From: Acaryochloris sp. CCMEE 5410
GTDB taxonomy: Bacteria; Cyanobacteriota; Cyanobacteriia; Thermosynechococcales; Thermosynechococcaceae
Length of the DNA stretch: 64,000 nt
Direction: 5' to 3'
Assembly (NCBI RefSeq): GCF_000238775.2
Contig: NZ_AFEJ02000001.1
Coordinates: 4,278,001-4,342,000, forward strand
Under the pieces are notes generated by a model, which was not told where the DNA came from, did no database searches, and saw nothing but the letters and a program-made list of their open reading frames with translations. Below are positions 1 through 8,682 of the stretch, in pieces (position 1 is the stretch's first letter; every line of letters begins with the position of its first letter). Position numbers and translations under genes: made by a program.

Positions 1-1147
1 CTAATCCCGTTTGTTCTGTTTTACCAGTGGCTAAGGCTTGGGCAACAATATCATCCCAAGCGGCAATGGCTCGGTCCCAAACCTGTTGCAAATTTTCACC
101 TTCCGGCATTTGCACGGTTTCTGGGGCTGTACGCCACCGATCAAGCTCACCGGGATAGTGGTCTTCAATTTCAGATTCTAAACAGCCTTCCCAGGTCCCA
201 TGGCTAATTTCCCATAAAGGTTCTGAAAGATCGAGCTGCACCTGAGGGTGATGCTGGAGAATTAGTTCTGCGGTTTCTTTGGGGCGAGCCAGAGAGCTGC
301 TGATGGCAAAGTCAATGGGAATTGTTTTGAGGAAATCGGCGGCCTGCTGACCTTGGCCACGACCATTGTCATTCAAGGGCACATCGATTTGTCCTTGAAA
401 CTGGCCGCGACGATTCCAGTCCGTTTCGCCATGGCGCACGAGAATAAGGCGTAATCCCTGATAATGCCGCCATAATTTGGGTAATGGCAATCCGAGATGA
501 TTTGTTAAGTTCAGGGCTTCAAGCTGCGGCTTTTGCTTAAAGCCATCGGGGAAATTGAGAACGCTAATATTGCAGTTGGCTTGCTGGAGTCGTTGATAGC
601 GATCGGGGGTTAATCCGAGAGCGGTGCTGAGTAACGCTCGGTTAATGCCGCTATGGCCGACTAATAAGATGGTTTGCCCCTCATGTTGAGGCAGCAGTTT
701 TTGCCATAGGGCTTTGGCCTGGTCGTAGAGCGCCGGGACAGGATAAAAAGATTCGGAACCTTCTGGGCTAGATAGCTCCATACAGAGCTTCTCTGGAGCA
801 GAATTCCAACATTGATATTGTTCTGGGAAATCGGTTTTGACCTGCTCAAAGAGCATGCCTTCCCAAAGGGGGAGGCCAATCTCAATCAATCCTTGTTCCA
901 CCTGGATCGCTGGGACTGCAGCATTATTAGCGAGGGCATCATGAATCGTTGCAGCCGTTTGTCCAGCTCGCTGCAACGGGCTGCAGTAAATAGCATCAAA
1001 AGCAATTCCGTTTAAAGCCTCACCCACTCGACGGGCATCAGCTAATCCTTGTTCGGTTAAGGATGATTCATCAAGATGACCTTGGACGCGGCCTTCTACA
1101 TTAAAGGTGCTTTCACCATGCCGGACCAATATTACGCGAGTAGCCAG
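1..1147 (-). CDS. Two-domain histidine phosphatase (phosphoglycerate mutase-like), 3' part outside window
   Basis: The minus frame stays open from about 1147 to the window edge (about 382 codons; the C-terminus is missing). It holds two histidine-phosphatase domains in tandem. The first begins with VILVRHGESTFN near residue 5, with a second catalytic segment LLVGHSGINRALL. The second begins with LILVRHGETDWN near residue 230. RHGE supplies the phospho-accepting histidine of the family, which includes phosphoglycerate mutases and metal-independent phosphoserine or sugar phosphatases; the substrate cannot be decided here. There is no ATG, GTG or TTG at the N-terminus. The conserved region starts SLATRVILVRHG, and a strong Shine-Dalgarno GGAGGT (1160-1155) lies 7 nt before a CTG at 1147, so I chose that unusual start. 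Divergent from the CPBP protease gene. Confidence 0.8.
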   Translation of the reverse strand, partial: MATRVILVRHGESTFNVEGRVQGHLDESSLTEQGLADARRVGEALNGIAFDAIYCSPLQRAGQTAATIHDALANNAAVPAIQVEQGLIEIGLPLWEGMLFEQVKTDFPEQYQCWNSAPEKLCMELSSPEGSESFYPVPALYDQAKALWQKLLPQHEGQTILLVGHSGINRALLSTALGLTPDRYQRLQQANCNISVLNFPDGFKQKPQLEALNLTNHLGLPLPKLWRHYQGLRLILVRHGETDWNRRGQFQGQIDVPLNDNGRGQGQQAADFLKTIPIDFAISSSLARPKETAELILQHHPQVQLDLSEPLWEISHGTWEGCLESEIEDHYPGELDRWRTAPETVQMPEGENLQQVWDRAIAAWDDIVAQALATGKTEQTGL

Positions 1148-1280
1148 GGACTTGACCTCCAGAAGGATAACGGCTGCATCAGGATGGCGCTCACTTGATA
1201 TTCAGAGTGGTCTAAGCTGAGGCCAGAAAGATTTTAACCTGTGGTGAGGGTTGTTGGTTAGTGAATCCTCATTTCGAGTG

Positions 1281-1306
1281 CATTGATCGGCAGGAACCGA
1301 TCAATG
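1281..1306. promoter_or_regulatory. Perfect 10-bp inverted repeat in a divergent promoter region
   Basis: CATTGATCGG and CCGATCAATG are exact inverted repeats separated by CAGGAA. The repeat lies midway between two divergently transcribed genes (phosphatase start 1147, protease start 1385) and has no T-run, so it looks more like an operator or a 5'-leader hairpin than a terminator. The binding factor is unknown. Confidence 0.35.
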
Positions 1307-1384
1307 AGACAACAAAGATTAGGATAAGAAAGCTGTCGATGGCAAAGACTCCATATCCAACGTGATGAGGGCAAAGACTTCAAT

Positions 1385-3016
1385 ATGGCAAATGATCAAA
1401 AAATTCAGCAGCAACAGCGCTATCGCTTAGTCTTAATCATTTTGACCGCGATTGTAACCTTTCTGATTAGCGTGGAACTGATTAGCAGTTGGAGTCAGCC
1501 TAAAGCCCAAAGTCAGCTCAATCTCTATCAAAGTGATTTGTTGTTGCAAGCGTCGGAATGGCAGCCGGTCGTTGAAGATGAAGCGCCAACTCAAACCCTT
1601 TCTAATCCTCTTTTAGAAGCTGATCCTGTAGCCGCAGCTCTGAAAGCTTACCGCCAGGTCCGCAGTTCGGTGCAAACGGATTTGGAGCGGATGGAGAAAA
1701 CGGCTTCATCGGAGGATGCTACAGCGATGGCTCAACAGCAAAATCGCAGTCAGTTCAGGGATAATTTAGATCTCAGAATTGGTTTACTGCTGGCTCAGTC
1801 GGATCAGGTCGAGGATGCGATCGCAACCTGGTCTCCCCTGACCACCTCCCAAACTACCGTCAGTAATGCCGCCGCCGCCTCCAGTTTAATGGGGCTATGG
1901 AGCGATCCACCTCAACTGCTGCCCAATGCTCAACAATCCCTTCAATCTCAGCTATCCGGCTGGTTTGAAGACCAAGCCTTAGAACGTCTGTTTACCTTAT
2001 CTCAACGTCAAGACGACCTCACGACTTTACAGATTGACCAGCAAATCACGGCCAGCAGCGCCCTGGTTCGGGTCGTAACGATTAACGGCCTGACCTTGGT
2101 GGGGAACGGTGTCGGGGTCATTATTTTACTGTTTTGGCTCGTCCGATCTTGGCGACAACGAACCGGGGCGTCTAGTTCACCGCCATCCCCTCATCCCTTA
2201 CAGGATTTTCAAATGCCACCCACTGATGCGAAGGTTGCACCCAATCTTGAGGCATCAGCCATTGATGAATCGCAAGTCTACTTAGCCCAAACAAGTCTGG
2301 CTAACTCAGTCTTGTGGCCTCCCGATCTGATCTGGCAAGTGATGGTGTTATGGTTTATTGCCTTCTTTGCGGTGAGTTTGTCGATTCCTGTACTGATCTA
2401 TGTCTTAGGGATTAAACCGACTGCTTTAGGTGCTCGCCCCCAGGCCTATTTAGCCTTTTCCAACTATGCCATTCTGGTGGTGGTGGGCTTATCTATCTTG
2501 ATCTGGTCTTTGAAAGGGTTTCTCTCCACTCCCTTCAAATGGTTTAGGATTCGTTGGCAGGGAAATTGGTTAGTCTGGGGAATGAGCGGTTATTTTGCAG
2601 CTCTCCCTCTCGTGATTTTAATTGCCCTGTTGAATCAAAAAATATTAGGTGATCAAGGGGGCGGAAATCCTCTGTTAGAGCTGATTATCCAAAGCCATGA
2701 CCCCGTGACTGCTAGCCTCTTATTCATCATGGTGGCTGTTCTAGCGCCTGTCTTTGAAGAGATTCTATTTCGTGGGTTTTTCTTAACGTCTTTAACCCGA
2801 TATCTTCCCATGTGGGGGGCAATCGGTATCAGCGGGATTGTATTTGCAGTCGCCCATCTCAACTTGGCCGATATCTTGCCGCTGTCTGTCTTAGGCTGTG
2901 TTTTGGGATTTGTGTATTCTCGTTCTCGGAATTTGCTGGCTTCGATGTTGTTGCACAGCCTGTGGAACAGTGGTTCGTTCTTGAGTTTACTGATTCTAGG
3001 GAGTAGTGCTCGTTAA
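1385..3016 (+). CDS. CPBP family intramembrane metalloprotease
   Basis: 543-residue membrane protein. An N-terminal membrane anchor (about residues 14-32) is followed by a long soluble region rich in Gln and Ser, another membrane segment near 230-250, and then a C-terminal bundle of several hydrophobic segments from about 320. The C-terminal part is the CPBP (Abi/CAAX protease) domain. It has the EEILFRGF motif around residue 458, a second conserved His in FAVAHLN (about 491), and a final HSLWNS motif; these supply the Glu and His ligands expected of the metalloprotease site. Family members process prenylated proteins or act in stress and bacteriocin immunity; the long N-terminal extension is typical of cyanobacterial homologues whose substrate is unknown. 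The ATG has only a weak upstream purine stretch. Confidence 0.85.
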   Translation: MANDQKIQQQQRYRLVLIILTAIVTFLISVELISSWSQPKAQSQLNLYQSDLLLQASEWQPVVEDEAPTQTLSNPLLEADPVAAALKAYRQVRSSVQTDLERMEKTASSEDATAMAQQQNRSQFRDNLDLRIGLLLAQSDQVEDAIATWSPLTTSQTTVSNAAAASSLMGLWSDPPQLLPNAQQSLQSQLSGWFEDQALERLFTLSQRQDDLTTLQIDQQITASSALVRVVTINGLTLVGNGVGVIILLFWLVRSWRQRTGASSSPPSPHPLQDFQMPPTDAKVAPNLEASAIDESQVYLAQTSLANSVLWPPDLIWQVMVLWFIAFFAVSLSIPVLIYVLGIKPTALGARPQAYLAFSNYAILVVVGLSILIWSLKGFLSTPFKWFRIRWQGNWLVWGMSGYFAALPLVILIALLNQKILGDQGGGNPLLELIIQSHDPVTASLLFIMVAVLAPVFEEILFRGFFLTSLTRYLPMWGAIGISGIVFAVAHLNLADILPLSVLGCVLGFVYSRSRNLLASMLLHSLWNSGSFLSLLILGSSAR

Positions 3017-3053
3017 AGATCTGTGATAGTCCATTGAGTATTGCTGATATCGA

Positions 3054-3368
3054 TTAGCAATACTGGGTAACATCTTCACCACATTCATCAGCTAAGAAGA
3101 CTAAAGCTTTAAACCGCAGTTCAACAAACTCATCGTAGGCTGGGTTTAGCTTGCACATCGGGGGAATATGAAATAATTCATGCCCGAAAAATACGATATC
3201 TCTTTCAAAAGGACATTGTGCAGGAATCAGTTGACAAATTCGATGGGCGACTTGAGGGTTTTCAAGATCAAGGGTCGAGAAATACCAGCGAACGACTTTC
3301 TTACAGAACGCTTTAATGGGATTAATGGGTGAAGGGCTAGGTGGGATATTCAGAGCGGTAGATTGCAT
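3054..3368 (-). CDS. Mo-dependent nitrogenase C-terminal domain-like protein
   Basis: 104 residues from the ATG at 3368; the frame extends further upstream to 3473, but that extension is low-complexity and overlaps another small frame. The body matches the cyanobacterial family named after the C-terminus of Mo-nitrogenase proteins: LENPQVAHRICQLIPAQCPF, FHIPPMCKLNPAYDEFVELR and the ending ADECGEDVTQYC are its hallmark blocks with conserved cysteines. Despite the family name, these stand-alone proteins occur in non-fixing cyanobacteria and no nif gene is near, so the name should not be read as nitrogen fixation. Function unknown. Confidence 0.8.
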   Translation of the reverse strand: MQSTALNIPPSPSPINPIKAFCKKVVRWYFSTLDLENPQVAHRICQLIPAQCPFERDIVFFGHELFHIPPMCKLNPAYDEFVELRFKALVFLADECGEDVTQYC

Positions 3369-3423
3369 CGTTTGATTCGATTTAAATAAGATAGGTACGT
3401 TTAGGAAAGTTGAAATAAAAGGC

Positions 3424-3522
3424 TTAATAGTTGTTATTTTGGGCTTCGATAGAGAAGTAACAGCCGAAAGCACAAGCGATAACCCAGATGCTTAAAATTT
3501 GAGTAATGATAGCTTCTAACAT
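3424..3522 (-). CDS. Possible 32-residue single-span membrane peptide
   Basis: Tiny frame from the ATG at 3522 to the TAA at 3424. It has a GGAG Shine-Dalgarno about 9 nt upstream. The product starts MLEAIITQILSIWVIACAFG and ends in a short polar tail (EAQNNNY), the layout of a one-helix membrane protein. It sits 55 nt upstream of the nitrogenase-C-like gene on the same strand and could be its leader or partner. I do not recognise a family; size and composition resemble small photosynthetic membrane subunits, but that is only an analogy. Confidence 0.4.
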   Translation of the reverse strand: MLEAIITQILSIWVIACAFGCYFSIEAQNNNY

Positions 3523-4530
3523 CAGAACGGACTCCTTGCTCTGGGCAGTAGTAGTAGAAGATGAATGCGAACTGCTTGGGGAATTAGCGGTCTGGACTCT
3601 TTTGTTACTGTTATTATGTTCAACTTGCCCCGAAAATCCTTGAGGATAATCACGGAACTTTCAAAGAAATAAACAGTATTTTTTTGCCGTGAATTGCGTA
3701 GATGTTCGCAGAAAGCTTCAGGGTCTCCGTATATTTATGGAACCTGGGTTCTAGAGCTTCATACTTAATTACGTATAAATGGAGAAAAATAAGGAGATTA
3801 CATCAAGCAATTGTGAATATGATGCGTCAGTTTTGGCTTTGTTCTATTTGATATATCGTGAGATCGATAGAATTTTATGCCAGTTCTCTATTGAATCTCT
3901 GCAGATCTTCAGAACGAGTCAATTTGATATAGAGCTGTATGTGTCCAAGGTTGAGTTAGGCCTGAGCACCAGGCGTATTTGTGATTGCTTACACTGCAAT
4001 CTCTTTGCAGAAGAGGTGGGGATAAGACTTGTGCGGTTTGCCTTGGTCGCATCAAGGTGCAGCTCTCACTGCATTGACTTCAGAGAAGGCCATTTTTAAA
4101 AGCACCATATCTTCTAGTTCTATAGCCGCTAGCGACAACACATATTGGGTAAGAGTATTCGACCTAAAAATTCTGAACTCCCTGGGCTATCGATAACAGA
4201 CTTGTTCATGCTCTGTCCTTGGTGTAGTTGGGTATTGATAAAAAGACAGCTTAAATCTTAGAAAATAATTAAGAATTGAAATCAATGCCTACCTCTCAGT
4301 AATTGTCCTAAGGCTTGAAAAATCAGGAAAACAGACCTAATTCTTGTACTCTATGGAACAAATGACGAGCCAAAGGTTGCTACTGACTAGGTTGTGATTT
4401 GGTCCGTCATAAAATGGCGGTTTGGTAAGAGTCTGAAACTGAGAGAAGATTAAATAAAGTTAAAAAACATTGGTAGTATGTAGGAAAAAGAATCAAATAT
4501 TTATTTTTAATCAATAAAAAATATAGTTCG
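3523..4530. other. Gene-poor stretch of about 1 kb
   Basis: AT-rich DNA between the small membrane ORF and the DUF2605 gene. The only sizeable frame is a doubtful 106-codon one at 3779-4099, listed separately. I see no tRNA, no strong terminator hairpin and no recognisable transposase remnant. Confidence 0.5.
3779..4099 (+). CDS. Doubtful hypothetical protein, 106 aa
   Basis: Open frame of 106 codons beginning MEKNKEITSSNCEYDASVLA in an otherwise empty stretch. No Shine-Dalgarno is evident before the ATG, the product is Cys-rich in its last third, and I recognise no family. It may be a chance frame in AT-rich DNA or the remains of a gene. Kept only because nothing else occupies this stretch. 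Confidence 0.18.
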   Translation: MEKNKEITSSNCEYDASVLALFYLIYREIDRILCQFSIESLQIFRTSQFDIELYVSKVELGLSTRRICDCLHCNLFAEEVGIRLVRFALVASRCSSHCIDFREGHF

Positions 4531-4848
4531 ATGATAAATCCATACTTTCCTGAACCAGACCTGTTCTCGGTCCGTTTAGGGCCACTACTGGGAGACTATC
4601 ATTACTGGCTTAGTCGCTCTCGTTCCCTATTAGAGTTCGAGGAAATTGATTTTCTTGATACTCAACAGCAATCTGATTTACTCGGACGGGTGCACCAAAC
4701 TTTGTCAGAGGTGATTGCTGCTCGCAGTCTATTCAAAGCAACATATGGACAAATTGGGATTGAGCTAAATTTGCTGGAAACCTGGCATGATCTAGTGTCT
4801 GAGTGTTGGCAGATCATGATCCAGCTTCGTCTAGGGCAGTCAAATTGA
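4531..4848 (+). CDS. DUF2605 family protein
   Basis: 105 residues, soluble and acidic. It matches the cyanobacterial DUF2605 family: an N-terminal PEPDLFSVRLGPLLGDYHYW block, the SRSLLEFEEIDFL segment, and an ETWHDLVSECWQIMIQ ending. It is followed after 118 bp by a DUF2973 gene on the same strand, a pairing I know from other cyanobacteria, which suggests a joint but uncharacterised role. The start codon has no clear Shine-Dalgarno. Confidence 0.78.
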   Translation: MINPYFPEPDLFSVRLGPLLGDYHYWLSRSRSLLEFEEIDFLDTQQQSDLLGRVHQTLSEVIAARSLFKATYGQIGIELNLLETWHDLVSECWQIMIQLRLGQSN

Positions 4849-4966
4849 GCAAAATGGTTTAAATTTCAAAGAAGACTAGATCACTATAATTATAATTTCA
4901 GCTTGCATTAAAAGATGTCAGGCTACGAGCAATCCCTGAAATAATCTTGGCTTGGGAGGGCTATGG

Positions 4967-5269
4967 ATGATGCTTCAGATTCTATATATGATTGCCTTTA
5001 TCGTGTTAGCGGTATTGGCGGTAGGCAACTTGATCCGTAACGTTTATTCGGTGGGCTTTCTATCCCAGCGCGATTATCACTTGCCCCTTCCTCCTCCCGC
5101 TTATCCAGAAGATAAGCCTCAATTAGTCCCCCATCCAGAGCTTCTGGATGAAGCTGGCAATGTGATTGATGAGCCTCTGCTCGTCATGCGTTCCATGAGT
5201 GTAGAGGATGCCCGAGAGCAGTTAGATGCCCTTTACAATCAATCACCAGGCTCTAAAGAGGACGTTTAG
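4967..5269 (+). CDS. DUF2973 family membrane-anchored protein
   Basis: About 100 residues. The N-terminus LQILYMIAFIVLAVLAVGNL is a single membrane anchor, followed by a proline-rich linker (LPLPPPAYPEDKPQ) and an acidic soluble tail with PHPELLDEAGNVIDEPLLVM, characteristic of DUF2973. The frame opens at a TTG (4952), but a Shine-Dalgarno GGAGG at 4955-4959 lies 7 nt before the ATG at 4967, so that start is preferred (ATG 4970 is the alternative). Likely co-transcribed with the DUF2605 gene. Function unknown. Confidence 0.72.
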   Translation: MMLQILYMIAFIVLAVLAVGNLIRNVYSVGFLSQRDYHLPLPPPAYPEDKPQLVPHPELLDEAGNVIDEPLLVMRSMSVEDAREQLDALYNQSPGSKEDV

Positions 5270-5355
5270 GCCGCTAGGCTCCATTTGCGGCTTGCCCATA
5301 ATGGTGAGAGTCTGTGCCGACGAGCATCCTCTTTCGTTGTAACCCTTGATATCCA

Positions 5356-6699
5356 ATGGTGGAAAATTCTCAACCGCCAGATCCCTCCTGCCCTCCTCAG
5401 TCGATCTCCAAAAAGTTTTGGCAGCCAGGTCCAGCCAAGAAATTTCTCAAAACTGCTCGACACTTATTACAGCCGATCCGGCAAGGTAGCCAATCCTTAA
5501 AGCGATACTTTCAGATCGATGAGCAAGAGGTTGCGGCTATCTTAGAGCGGGTGAAAGCAACCTTACCGACCACAGAAGTCATTTTGATTGGTAAGCCTCA
5601 ATCAGGCAAAAGTTCCATTATCCGGAGTCTAACGGGGGCGACTACAGACATTATTGGCCAAGGGTTCCGTCCCCATACCGCTCATACTCAGCAATATGCA
5701 TATCCCACGGAGGAGCTACCGCTTCTCTATTTCACCGACACGATGGGATTGGGAGAGGCCCAGCCAGATACCTCTGATCCGATGATGGAGCTATCGCAGC
5801 TTCTCACCCCTGACAGCAGTCTGACTGTCGATACGCCGTCAGCGAAGGTCATGATTCTCACCGTAAAACTGAATGATTTTGCAACGGACTTTCTACAAAA
5901 TGTGATTGCACAGCTTCGAGAGCAACATCCTCAAGTTCCCTGCCTGCTAGCGGTCACTTGTGCCCATGAACTCTATCCCCCTCATGTCGAGAATCATCCT
6001 GCTTATCCCCCTAATGAGGCTGAGGTCTCACGAGCGTTTGCCGCGATCCAAAAGCAGTTTGAAGGCATCTGCGATCGCAGCGTCTTGATTGACTTCACTC
6101 TGGAGGAAGATGCATTTACTCCCCTGTTCTATGGTTTGGATACCTTTGTAGACCAGTTGGCAGAGCTACTGCCGGAAGCCGAATCGAGACTCCTCCATCA
6201 AATCCTAGATGATGCCGGTATCGGGACTGAAATTGGCTCCCTTTATCGGGAAACCAGTCGACGCTATTTGACGACCTTTGCCGCTATGGCGGCGACTTTA
6301 GCGGCAGTTCCTCTGCCGTTTGCAACGATGCCAGCTTTAACGGCACTTCAAGTCACGTTAGTCAGTCTCTTAGGGCGACTATATGGCCAATCCCTCAGTT
6401 TGTCCCAGGCTGGGGGAGTGATTAGTGCGATCGCAGGTGGTTTTATTGCGCAAGTTGTAGGCCGTGAACTGATCAAGTTTGTACCTGGCTTTGGTAGTGT
6501 GGTCGCTGCGACTTGGGCTGCTGCCTATACCTGGGCCTTAGGAGAAGGGGCTTGTGTCTATTTTGGCGATCTATTGGGGGGTAAAACACCTGATCCTCAG
6601 CAAATCCAGCAGACGATGCAGCAATCTTTCCAAGAAGCCAAGATCCGGTTTAAGGGAGAGGTTTGGTCGGCAGACTCTCAATCCCCCCCGACAGAATAA
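5356..6699 (+). CDS. Era-like GTPase with C-terminal DUF697 domain
   Basis: 447 residues. The GTPase domain has a Walker A/G1 motif GKPQSGKS near residue 76 and a G3 motif FTDTMGLG near 125. The usual G4 motif NKxD is not present: the corresponding strand reads LLAVTCAHEL, so base specificity may be altered. The C-terminal third (about 300-420) contains a hydrophobic Ala/Gly-rich hairpin region typical of DUF697 (YcjF-like), which tethers such GTPases to membranes. Family members are thought to act in envelope stress or membrane remodelling; substrate unknown. The stop codon lies inside a 22-bp tandem duplication. Convergent with hisD. Confidence 0.82.
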   Translation: MVENSQPPDPSCPPQSISKKFWQPGPAKKFLKTARHLLQPIRQGSQSLKRYFQIDEQEVAAILERVKATLPTTEVILIGKPQSGKSSIIRSLTGATTDIIGQGFRPHTAHTQQYAYPTEELPLLYFTDTMGLGEAQPDTSDPMMELSQLLTPDSSLTVDTPSAKVMILTVKLNDFATDFLQNVIAQLREQHPQVPCLLAVTCAHELYPPHVENHPAYPPNEAEVSRAFAAIQKQFEGICDRSVLIDFTLEEDAFTPLFYGLDTFVDQLAELLPEAESRLLHQILDDAGIGTEIGSLYRETSRRYLTTFAAMAATLAAVPLPFATMPALTALQVTLVSLLGRLYGQSLSLSQAGGVISAIAGGFIAQVVGRELIKFVPGFGSVVAATWAAAYTWALGEGACVYFGDLLGGKTPDPQQIQQTMQQSFQEAKIRFKGEVWSADSQSPPTE

Positions 6700-6730
6700 C
6701 CCTTATTTCCCGACAGAATAACCCTTATTT
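6687..6730. repeat. Perfect 22-bp tandem duplication over a stop codon
   Basis: The unit beginning CCCGACAGAATAACCC and ending TTATTT occurs twice in direct succession (6687-6708 and 6709-6730) without a mismatch. The first copy contains the last codons and TAA stop of the GTPase gene; the second lies in the 57-bp gap before the convergent hisD stop. Confidence 0.9.
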
Positions 6731-6756
6731 ATGGAAACAATGTAGATCCGGCTCTC

Positions 6757-8052
6757 TTATTCAGACTGTTCGGATCGAATACGCAGGGAGAGAGATTGTG
6801 CGGTTCCCCCCTCTAGCTGGACGAGGGTATCTAAGTGTTGAGCAGAGTGGGATAAAGCGTTGGCCGAATATTGGATTAAATGAGTTTGCTTCATAAAGGT
6901 ATCGACTCCAGGGCCAGAGCTATAACGTGCTGTTCCTGCAGTCGGTAGATTGGGATTGGCACCTACCAGCAACTGACCTGTCGAGGGAGGCGTGTGAGAC
7001 CCCATGAGAATGGAGCCAGCATGGCGAATATGCTCCACCAAACGCCAAGGATCATGAAGGGCAAGGGAAACCTGAGCGGGGGCCATCCCATTGACGAGGG
7101 ACGTCGCGTTTTGTATATCGTCTACGGTGATGACTAAGCCATAGTGGGCGATCGCTTTTTCCGTCAATATCCCATAGCTGGATAAGGTCTGATTCACTTC
7201 CAAGACGACCTTGGTCGCCAGGGTTGTATCTGAGGTGATTAAAATAGCTGCTGCGAGGGGGTCAGATTCAGCCTGCGCTAATAGGTCCGCAGCAATATAC
7301 GAAGGATTGGCGGTATGGTCTGCCAGAATAACCAGTTCTGGAGGTCCGGTTAGAGCATCGAGGCCTACAGAGCCATACACTAATTTCTTCGCCAGGGTGA
7401 CGTAGATATTTCCACTACCGGCAATGACATCTACCGCAGGAATCGTGGCTGTCCCATAGGCCAAAGCTGCAATGCCTTGGGCACCTCCCACCCGATAAAT
7501 CGCTTCTATGCCAGCTTCCTGGGCTGCGACAAGTACGGCAGGATGCATCTGTTGTTCTGGCCTGGGTGGCGTCAACATCACAATGTTGGGGACACCAGCG
7601 ACAACGGCTGGAATCGCATTTAAAAGGATTGGACTCGGAGAAATGTTTTGAGCCCCTCGGATATAGAGACCTACCCGATCCACGGGGGTGTAGCGTTGAC
7701 CCACCACGACTTGGTGATCACCAAAGTGGACCTGACTTTGACGGCGTTGCTTGAGGTGAAAGGCTTTAATCTGCTGGGCATACGACCGAATGGCGTCCAA
7801 TTGCTCCTGAGAAATTTGTTGATATGCTGCATCTAGTTCGGCACCGCTCACTTTGAGTTGGTCTAGGCTTAAGGTGAGGTGGTCGAACTCAGCGGTATAT
7901 TGAAGCAGGGCTAAGTCACCTTGGCGTTGGACCGATGCTAGGACTTCTCGAACGGTCGATTCTTTGTGCAAAAGAGAGTCATCCTGAGTGCGATCGCAAA
8001 TCCGTCTCAGTTCTGCAATTGCCTCCGCTTGCTGGGTAATGGTTCGGAGCAT
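6757..8052 (-). CDS. hisD: Histidinol dehydrogenase
   Basis: 431 residues, the normal length. HisD carries out the last two steps of histidine biosynthesis, oxidising L-histidinol to L-histidine with two NAD+ and a zinc ion. Recognisable blocks are YIRGAQNISPSPILLNAIPA near 130, GSGNIYVTLAKK near 211, ALTGPPELVILAD near 232 (substrate region) and the C-terminal NPNLPTAGTARYSSGPGVDTF segment. The ATG at 8052 gives the usual N-terminus. It is monocistronic and convergent with the GTPase gene; the other his genes are not in this window, as is common in cyanobacteria. Confidence 0.97.
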   Translation of the reverse strand: MLRTITQQAEAIAELRRICDRTQDDSLLHKESTVREVLASVQRQGDLALLQYTAEFDHLTLSLDQLKVSGAELDAAYQQISQEQLDAIRSYAQQIKAFHLKQRRQSQVHFGDHQVVVGQRYTPVDRVGLYIRGAQNISPSPILLNAIPAVVAGVPNIVMLTPPRPEQQMHPAVLVAAQEAGIEAIYRVGGAQGIAALAYGTATIPAVDVIAGSGNIYVTLAKKLVYGSVGLDALTGPPELVILADHTANPSYIAADLLAQAESDPLAAAILITSDTTLATKVVLEVNQTLSSYGILTEKAIAHYGLVITVDDIQNATSLVNGMAPAQVSLALHDPWRLVEHIRHAGSILMGSHTPPSTGQLLVGANPNLPTAGTARYSSGPGVDTFMKQTHLIQYSANALSHSAQHLDTLVQLEGGTAQSLSLRIRSEQSE

Positions 8053-8238
8053 GACTCTGAAATGCCTATCTGCAACCGCCAGGGAAAGGATGCCATTCTC
8101 TGCAAATGTAACGCATTTACTGAGGAGGTGGGGGACAATGAGCGGCTCATGCCACCGGGTTAAAGTCGCCCCAGGCTTTGGTTAACGGCATGCTTTACTC
8201 TTGTCCTCAGCTTAACTCGAAAATTTATAAAGGGCCTA

Positions 8239-8258
8239 TTGACAATTGGTGCTACAAT
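8239..8258 (+). promoter_or_regulatory. Candidate promoter elements upstream of rpsT
   Basis: A TTGACA at 8239-8244 and a TACAAT at 8253-8258 lie about 55-70 bp before rpsT. Only 8 bp separate them, so they cannot be a single -35/-10 pair; TACAAT is the better -10 candidate. Confidence 0.3.
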
Positions 8259-8311
8259 ATCCCTTTGGGTAATTAATCGTTCCATATTGGAAGTCTGCTG
8301 AGCAACTAAAC

Positions 8312-8596
8312 GTGGCCAATATCAAATCTGCAAAAAAACGAATTCTAATCGCTGAACGGAATCGTTTGCAAAACAAAGCTTACAAATCAGCGATCAAAAC
8401 TTTCACTAAGCGGTTTCAAGCAGCGGTGGATGACTACAAAAATAATCCCTCTGATGATCAGCTTGCTGCGATACAGAATGAGATGTCCGTGACTTACAGC
8501 AAAATTGATAAAGCTGTCAAGGTCGGGGTTTTTCATCGAAATACAGGCGCTCGGAAGAAAGCCGGTTTAGCTCGGATCCTCAAAGCAGCGACTTGA
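8312..8596 (+). CDS. rpsT: 30S ribosomal protein S20
   Basis: 94 residues, very basic, with the family N-terminus [21 protein letters not shown]20 binds 16S rRNA early in 30S assembly. Translation begins at a GTG (8312), a rare start often seen for rpsT and linked in other bacteria to translational autoregulation. First gene of the rpsT-tatD-rpoB-rpoC1-rpoC2 block that is conserved in cyanobacteria. Confidence 0.97.
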   Translation: MANIKSAKKRILIAERNRLQNKAYKSAIKTFTKRFQAAVDDYKNNPSDDQLAAIQNEMSVTYSKIDKAVKVGVFHRNTGARKKAGLARILKAAT

Positions 8597-8682
8597 GGTT
8601 GGGCACCGTTTTTCCTGAAATCTAGATATAGCTGATTTTTTACTCTAGATTCTGTCTCCACCGCTTTGGACATTGCTTCTTC

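Noticed and set aside
2812-3006. Plus-strand 64-codon frame inside the CPBP protease gene
   Set aside because: Lies wholly within a well-supported gene in another frame; no ribosome site or family match.
3054-3368. Evidence for nitrogen fixation
   Set aside because: The family name derives from a nitrogenase C-terminal similarity, but no nif gene is in the window and the family is found in non-fixing cyanobacteria.
3054-3473. Longer 139-residue form of the nitrogenase-C-like protein
   Set aside because: The extra 35 residues are not family-like and overlap the small membrane ORF; the ATG at 3368 is better.
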